A DNA stretch of 64,000 nucleotides from contig JAZNXU010000030.1 of assembly GCA_045594065.1 (NCBI GenBank), positions 1 through 64,000 of the forward strand, written 5' to 3'. Below the pieces are notes generated by a model that was not told the DNA's origin, searched no databases, and worked only from the letters and a program-made list of their open reading frames with translations. Made by a program: the position numbers and the translations under genes. Positions 59,690 through 64,000 of this stretch are shown piece after piece (the stretch's first letter is position 1; each line of letters begins with the position of its first letter). The stretch is from SIG565 sp045594065 (GTDB lineage Bacteria; Bacillota; Clostridia; Oscillospirales; Acutalibacteraceae).

Positions 59690-61957
59690 ATGAAAAACGA
59701 AACAGCTATGACACAGTTAACGGAGATTGCAAAACGAATTTGCGAAATGCGCGAAATTATGGGCTGGTCTGTCGAGGAAATGGCAGAAAAAACAGAGGTA
59801 ACAACAGATGCTTATAAAGCGTATGAAAGCGGTAACACCGACATTCCGTTTTCCTTTATTCATAAATGTTCTTTAGCGTTTGATGTTGAGCTTACCGAGC
59901 TTTTAGAAGGTCGCACAGCTAACCTTTCAAGCTATACCGTAACAAGGGCGGGCAAGGGTCAGACCACCGCTAAAGAAGAAGGTATTGACATTAAAAACCT
60001 AGCGCCCAAATTCCGCGATAAGATTGCCGAGCCTTACTATGTTCGCTATGAATATTCTGCCGCTCAGCAGAATAAGCCGATACATTTAGCTAAGCACTCG
60101 GGCCAAGAATTTGACTTCATTTTATCGGGCAGCCTTAAAGTGCAGATAGGTGAGCATACCGAGATTCTTCGCGAGGGCGACAGCATTTACTACGATAGCT
60201 CAACCCCCCACGGTATGATAGCTATCGACGGTAAAGACTGTGTGTTCTGTGCCGTAGTTTTGCCCGGCGAAAAGACCGCTGAAAAAGAGGTTGGAAAAAC
60301 CATAGTTGCGGCAAAAACAAGTGAAAAGCTTATTGCCGAGAAGTTCGCTGTTTGCACAGAGGACGAAAACGGCGCATTAACGAACATCGAATTCAAAAAT
60401 ACCGATACCTTTAACTTCGGCTTTGATGTTGTTGATGAAATTGCAAATAAATATCCCGAGAAGCTCGCAATGCTCCACTTAGATAAGTATAAAAATGAGC
60501 GTCGCTTTACTTTCCGTGATATTAAACACTATTCCAACCAGACCGCTAACTATTTTAAATCACTCGGTATTAAGCGCGGTGATAGGGTAATGCTGGTGCT
60601 AAAGCGCCACTATCAGTTCTGGTTTGCTATGGTAGCTCTTCATAAAATCGGAGCAGTTGCAATTCCTGCAACAAATCAGTTAAAAGAGCACGATTTTGTT
60701 TACCGCTATAACGCTGCGGGAGTAAGCGCCATTGTCTGCACGGCTGACGGTGACACTGCTGATATTGCCGAGGCTGCAGCTAAAGAATGCCCGCAGGTTA
60801 AGAATTTAATTCTTGTTGGAGGAAATAAGGAAAATTGGCATAATTTTGATGAGGAGTTTAAGCTTTTCTCCCGTAAATATGAGCGCGAGGAGAATAACTC
60901 TGCAGGTGATGACCTTGCGTTAATGTTCTTTACTTCTGGCACCACAGGTAACCCGAAAATGGCGGCGCACAAGCACACCTATGCGCTCGGTCACTATGTA
61001 ACTGCTAAATACTGGCACTGCTGTGAGCGTGACGGATTGCATTTGACCATTTCTGATACCGGCTGGGGTAAATCCCTCTGGGGTAAGCTGTATGGTCAGT
61101 GGCTGTGCGAGGGTGCAGTATTTGTGTATGATTTTGACCGTTTCGATGAAAACGAAATTCTGCCGATGTTTGCAGAGTACGGAATAACCACATTCTGCGC
61201 TCCGCCCACAATGCTCAGAATGCTGGTTCGCGGCGATTTATCTAAATTTGATTTATCCTCAATTCACCATATGACTACAGCGGGTGAGGCTTTAAATCCT
61301 GAAGTGTTTAAGTTATTTAAGGATGCGACAGGTCTTGAAATAATGGAGGGCTTCGGTCAGACCGAAACCACACTTACCATTGCCAACCTTGTTGGAACAA
61401 CACCGAAAATCGGCTCAATGGGTAAAGCATCACCCCAATATAATATTGACATTGTTGACCCTGAGGGCAACTCTGTTCCTACGGGTGAGGTTGGTGAAAT
61501 CGTTGTTCGCCTTGAAAACGGTGCACCCTGCGGACTCTTTAGTGAATACTACCTTGATGAAGAAAAGACTAACGAAGCTATCTGCGATGGACTTTATCAC
61601 ACAGGTGATACCGCTTGGCGCGATGAAGACGGCTACTTCTGGTATGTAAGCCGTATCGATGATGTTATTAAGTCTTCGGGCTACCGTATTGGACCGTTCG
61701 AGATTGAAAGTGTTATTATGGAGCTGCCGTATGTTGTTGAGTGCGGTGTTTCTGCCGCTCCCGATGAGCTTCGCGGTCAGGTAGTAAAGGCAAGCATTGT
61801 GCTAACTAAAGGCACCGAGCCTACAGAGGAACTGAAAAAAGAGATTCAGCAGTATGTTAAATCTCACACAGCGCCTTATAAATATCCGCGTGTAGTAGTC
61901 TTCCGCGATGAGCTTCCCAAAACAATCAGCGGCAAGATTCAGCGAAATAAACTCTAA
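59690..61957 (+). CDS. XRE-cupin-acyl-CoA synthetase fusion under Ile T-box control
   Basis: Residues 9-73 are an XRE-type helix-turn-helix (ICEMREIMGWSVEEMAEKT). Residues 110-195 are a cupin (AKHSGQEFDFILSGSLKV, SIYYDSSTPHG), the layout of XRE-cupin regulators. Residues 240-755 are an AMP-forming acyl-CoA synthetase of the medium-chain/ACSM type, with FTSGTTGNPKM at 414-424, SDTGWGKSLWGKLYGQW, GFGQTET, HTGDTAW and the C-terminal Lys in PKTISGKIQR. All ligase motifs look intact. AAAGGAG precedes the ATG. The T-box points to isoleucine, so 2-methylbutyrate is a candidate substrate (inference). Confidence 0.85.
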   Translation: MKNETAMTQLTEIAKRICEMREIMGWSVEEMAEKTEVTTDAYKAYESGNTDIPFSFIHKCSLAFDVELTELLEGRTANLSSYTVTRAGKGQTTAKEEGIDIKNLAPKFRDKIAEPYYVRYEYSAAQQNKPIHLAKHSGQEFDFILSGSLKVQIGEHTEILREGDSIYYDSSTPHGMIAIDGKDCVFCAVVLPGEKTAEKEVGKTIVAAKTSEKLIAEKFAVCTEDENGALTNIEFKNTDTFNFGFDVVDEIANKYPEKLAMLHLDKYKNERRFTFRDIKHYSNQTANYFKSLGIKRGDRVMLVLKRHYQFWFAMVALHKIGAVAIPATNQLKEHDFVYRYNAAGVSAIVCTADGDTADIAEAAAKECPQVKNLILVGGNKENWHNFDEEFKLFSRKYEREENNSAGDDLALMFFTSGTTGNPKMAAHKHTYALGHYVTAKYWHCCERDGLHLTISDTGWGKSLWGKLYGQWLCEGAVFVYDFDRFDENEILPMFAEYGITTFCAPPTMLRMLVRGDLSKFDLSSIHHMTTAGEALNPEVFKLFKDATGLEIMEGFGQTETTLTIANLVGTTPKIGSMGKASPQYNIDIVDPEGNSVPTGEVGEIVVRLENGAPCGLFSEYYLDEEKTNEAICDGLYHTGDTAWRDEDGYFWYVSRIDDVIKSSGYRIGPFEIESVIMELPYVVECGVSAAPDELRGQVVKASIVLTKGTEPTEELKKEIQQYVKSHTAPYKYPRVVVFRDELPKTISGKIQRNKL

Positions 61958-61964
61958 AAACATA

Positions 61965-61994
61965 TTGACAAAAAATTGCATATTATGATATAAT
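61965..61994 (+). promoter_or_regulatory. Promoter of the Val T-box unit
   Basis: TTGACA (61965-61970), an 18-base spacer and TATAAT (61989-61994), 7 bases after the previous stop codon. Confidence 0.82.
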
Positions 61995-62001
61995 CTTATA
62001 T

Positions 62002-62280
62002 ATGTTTAAAGGTGACAACGAAGAGGACTTATGCGGCTTTACTTCAGAGAGGCGGTGGCAGGTGAAAACCGCTGTGAAAATGCATTTGTTTGTAGCTTCC
62101 GAGCCGAAAGGAAGAAAAGTTAATTCTTAGTAGACCCTTTCCGTGATTACTGCGTTAATGTATACGGCTTGTCAGAGCCTGAGTGGTGTAGTTTCTACAC
62201 AATTTGAGTGGTACCGCGGGATATAAGATTGTCTTATAGCTCGTCTCAAAGAATTATGTCTTTGAGGCGGGCTATTTAAA
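62002..62280 (+). promoter_or_regulatory. T-box leader, specifier read as GUA (Val)
   Basis: Same layout as the preceding leader: GAAG/CTTC base helix, AGAGA bulge, GGTGGCAGGTG apical element. Aligning on CTTCCGAGC puts GTA (62092-62094) followed by G in the specifier position. The T-box GAGTGGTACCGCGGG is at 62206-62220. The terminator stem is long (about 62238-62252 with 62259-62273) but its T tract is short and interrupted (ATTTAAAATTT), so basal read-through may be higher than in the other two. Confidence 0.88.
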
Positions 62281-62314
62281 ATTTCGCCTCCAAGAAAGTA
62301 AAAGGAGACAGATT

Positions 62315-64000
62315 ATGAACACAGCAACAGGCTTACAATTTAAAATTTCCGAAATGGCGCAGCGAATTAAGACACTGCGCGAAATTGTCGGCTTAACACC
62401 TGAGGAAATGTCGCTTAAAACGGGCGTTACAACTAAAGAATACCTTTCGTGTGAAGCGGGCGAGAGTGACCTTAACTTTGCATTTCTCTACCGTTGCGCA
62501 TTAGCGTTGGGTGTTGATGTTACCGAAATAATCGAGGGTAAGTCGCCGCGCCTTGCGGGCTATACCGTAACAAGAGCAGGCAAGGGTCAGGAAATTCAAA
62601 AGGCACATTCAATGACCTATTATAATCTCGCGGCATCCTTTAAGAACCGTATTGCTGAGCCGCTCTATGTTGTGTGCGATTATAACGAAAACCACGCAAA
62701 TGCCGACATTGAGCTTACCACCCATGAGGGTCAGGAGTGCGATATTGTACTCAAAGGTACCCTAAAAGTACAGGTTGGCGACCATATAGAGGTGCTTCGA
62801 GAGGGTGACAGTATTTATTACGACAGCTCAACCCCCCACGGTATGGTGGCGGCGGAAAAGGGAGATTGTATTTTCTACGCTATCGTGCTTAACCCCGCAC
62901 ACGAGCCTATTTCCAAGCTTGTTCACGGGGGAGCTAGAGAGTTTGTTGCAACCCCGATGAAGAAGAGCAGCGGCAAAAAACGCGTTTGGAAAGATTTTAT
63001 TAATGTTGTAGAGGACGAAAACGGTACAATTAAAGAAATTTCCTTTAAAAATGAGGATAAATTCAACTTTGCTTTCGATGTTATCGACCGAATCGGTCGT
63101 GAACAGCCCGAAAAAACCGCTCTTTTACATATTTCTAAGGACAAAAAGGAAACAAAAATGTCCTTTGCTGAGCTTAAACGCGCCTCTTCTCAGGCGGCGA
63201 ACTACTTCAAATCGCTCGGTATTAAGCGCGGAGACACAGTAATGCTGATACTCAAGCGCCACTATCAGTTCTGGATTGCTATGGTAGCACTTCACAAAAT
63301 CGGCGCTATTGCAATTCCCGCATCTAATCAGCTAAAGGAGCACGACATTACCTATCGCCTTAACAAGGCAGGGGTTAAAATGATAATCTGTACGCCCGAT
63401 GATAACATACCCGATGAGGTTGAAAAGGCGGCAGAGCATGCCGAAAAGCTAGAGCACAAGCTAATTGTTAACGGCGAGCGTGACGGCTGGAGAAGCTTTG
63501 ATAACGAGTATAACCTTTTTACGGGTAAGCTTGAGCGCACCGATGATAGCCCCTGCGGCGATGACCTTATGCTTATGTATTTTACCTCGGGCACCACAGG
63601 CAACCCAAAAATTGCAATGCATAATTATAAATATCCGCTTGGTCATTTTATAACGGCGAAATATTGGCATTGTGTTAACCCCGAGGGTCTGCATCTTTCC
63701 ATTTCCGATACCGGCTGGGCAAAGGCAGCGTGGGGTAAAATTTACGGTCAGTGGCTGTGCGAGGCACCCGTTTTCGCCTACGATTTCGACCGCTTTGATG
63801 CTAACGATATTATGCCTATGTTCGAGCGCTACGGTATTACTACATTCTGTGCACCGCCTACAATGCTTAGAATGATGATTAAGCAGGATTTATCCCGCTT
63901 TAATCTATCGAGTATTGAGCATATGACAACGGCGGGCGAGGCACTTAATCCTGAGGTGTTCCGTCAGTTCGAAAAGGCTACAGGACTGCAGATTATGGAG
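62315..64000 (+). CDS. XRE-cupin-acyl-CoA synthetase fusion under Val T-box control (3' end beyond window)
   Basis: Full-length homologue of the preceding gene over the visible 562 codons, which run in frame to the last base of the window. The XRE domain (IKTLREIVGLTPEEMSLKTG), the cupin (THEGQECDIVLKGTLKV, SIYYDSSTPHGM) and the ligase (FTSGTTGNPKI, SDTGWAKAAWGKIYGQW) are all present. AAAGGAG lies 8 bases before the ATG. The valine T-box suggests isobutyrate as the acid to be activated (inference). The C-terminal catalytic Lys region lies outside the window. Confidence 0.85.
   Translation, partial: MNTATGLQFKISEMAQRIKTLREIVGLTPEEMSLKTGVTTKEYLSCEAGESDLNFAFLYRCALALGVDVTEIIEGKSPRLAGYTVTRAGKGQEIQKAHSMTYYNLAASFKNRIAEPLYVVCDYNENHANADIELTTHEGQECDIVLKGTLKVQVGDHIEVLREGDSIYYDSSTPHGMVAAEKGDCIFYAIVLNPAHEPISKLVHGGAREFVATPMKKSSGKKRVWKDFINVVEDENGTIKEISFKNEDKFNFAFDVIDRIGREQPEKTALLHISKDKKETKMSFAELKRASSQAANYFKSLGIKRGDTVMLILKRHYQFWIAMVALHKIGAIAIPASNQLKEHDITYRLNKAGVKMIICTPDDNIPDEVEKAAEHAEKLEHKLIVNGERDGWRSFDNEYNLFTGKLERTDDSPCGDDLMLMYFTSGTTGNPKIAMHNYKYPLGHFITAKYWHCVNPEGLHLSISDTGWAKAAWGKIYGQWLCEAPVFAYDFDRFDANDIMPMFERYGITTFCAPPTMLRMMIKQDLSRFNLSSIEHMTTAGEALNPEVFRQFEKATGLQIME

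Overview
The window reads as chromosome of a low-to-mid GC, Gram-positive anaerobe of the Firmicutes (class Clostridia). Supporting signs are a PolC-type replicative polymerase, a sepF-ylmH-divIVA cluster, a Prp protease next to an L27 with a cleavable N-terminal extension, a Mini-ribonuclease III, a split transketolase, three T-box leaders, strong GGAGG-type ribosome binding sites and clean TTGACA/TATAAT promoters. A gut or rumen member of the Oscillospirales is my best guess, at low confidence. Almost everything is on the + strand; guaB and one tRNA-Ser are the exceptions.

Layout. 1-477 is gene-free with three terminator-like hairpins and one strong promoter. 478-13171 is a long run: miaB, a YlbF/YmcA-family protein, mutS, mutL, miaA, an HlyD-like protein, yggS/ylmE, sepF, ylmH, divIVA, lspA and an rluD-type gene. 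Then come a two-subunit transketolase (13.2-15.0 kb), rplU-prp-rpmA (15.2-16.1 kb), obg-mrnC-yitT, dut-esterase, and divergent guaB (-) and rpsB-tsf. 23.7-33.7 kb holds pyrH-frr-uppS-cdsA-dxr-rseP-ispG-polC. 33.8-45.6 kb holds an M23 peptidase, a DUF1846 protein, rlmB, a degenerate P-type ATPase, an O-antigen-ligase-like protein, metG, tatD, a tiny Asn-rich protein and eno. 45.6-46.4 kb is a structured gene-free stretch with tRNA-Ser(CGA) and a copy of its 3' end. 46.4-55.2 kb holds a phosphoesterase, a ComM-like ATPase, a 2-enoate-reductase-like flavoenzyme, two aconitase-X subunits, a citrate-synthase-family enzyme and an amidohydrolase.

The most unusual part is 55.2-64.0 kb. Three successive transcription units each begin with a promoter, a full T-box leader and a terminator. 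From the stem I layout I read the specifiers as CUC (Leu), AUC (Ile) and GUA (Val). The Leu unit encodes a 2-isopropylmalate-synthase-like protein that lacks its metal-binding histidines and catalytic Arg but keeps the LeuA regulatory domain. It is followed by a fusion of a sugar-isomerase-like TIM barrel with an acyl-CoA synthetase. The Ile and Val units each encode a fusion of an XRE helix-turn-helix, a cupin and a medium-chain-type acyl-CoA synthetase; the Val gene runs off the window. My inference is that shortage of each branched-chain amino acid switches on a matching acyl-CoA ligase, perhaps to activate 2-methylbutyrate, isobutyrate and isovalerate for reductive carboxylation to Ile, Val and Leu.

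Other points to revisit are a PolC without its proofreading exonuclease domain, a P1B-ATPase fold without the phosphorylated Asp, an Asn-rich mini-protein whose ribosome binding site is buried in a G6:C6 hairpin, and an IMP dehydrogenase that strongly resembles, from memory, the Tritrichomonas foetus enzyme.
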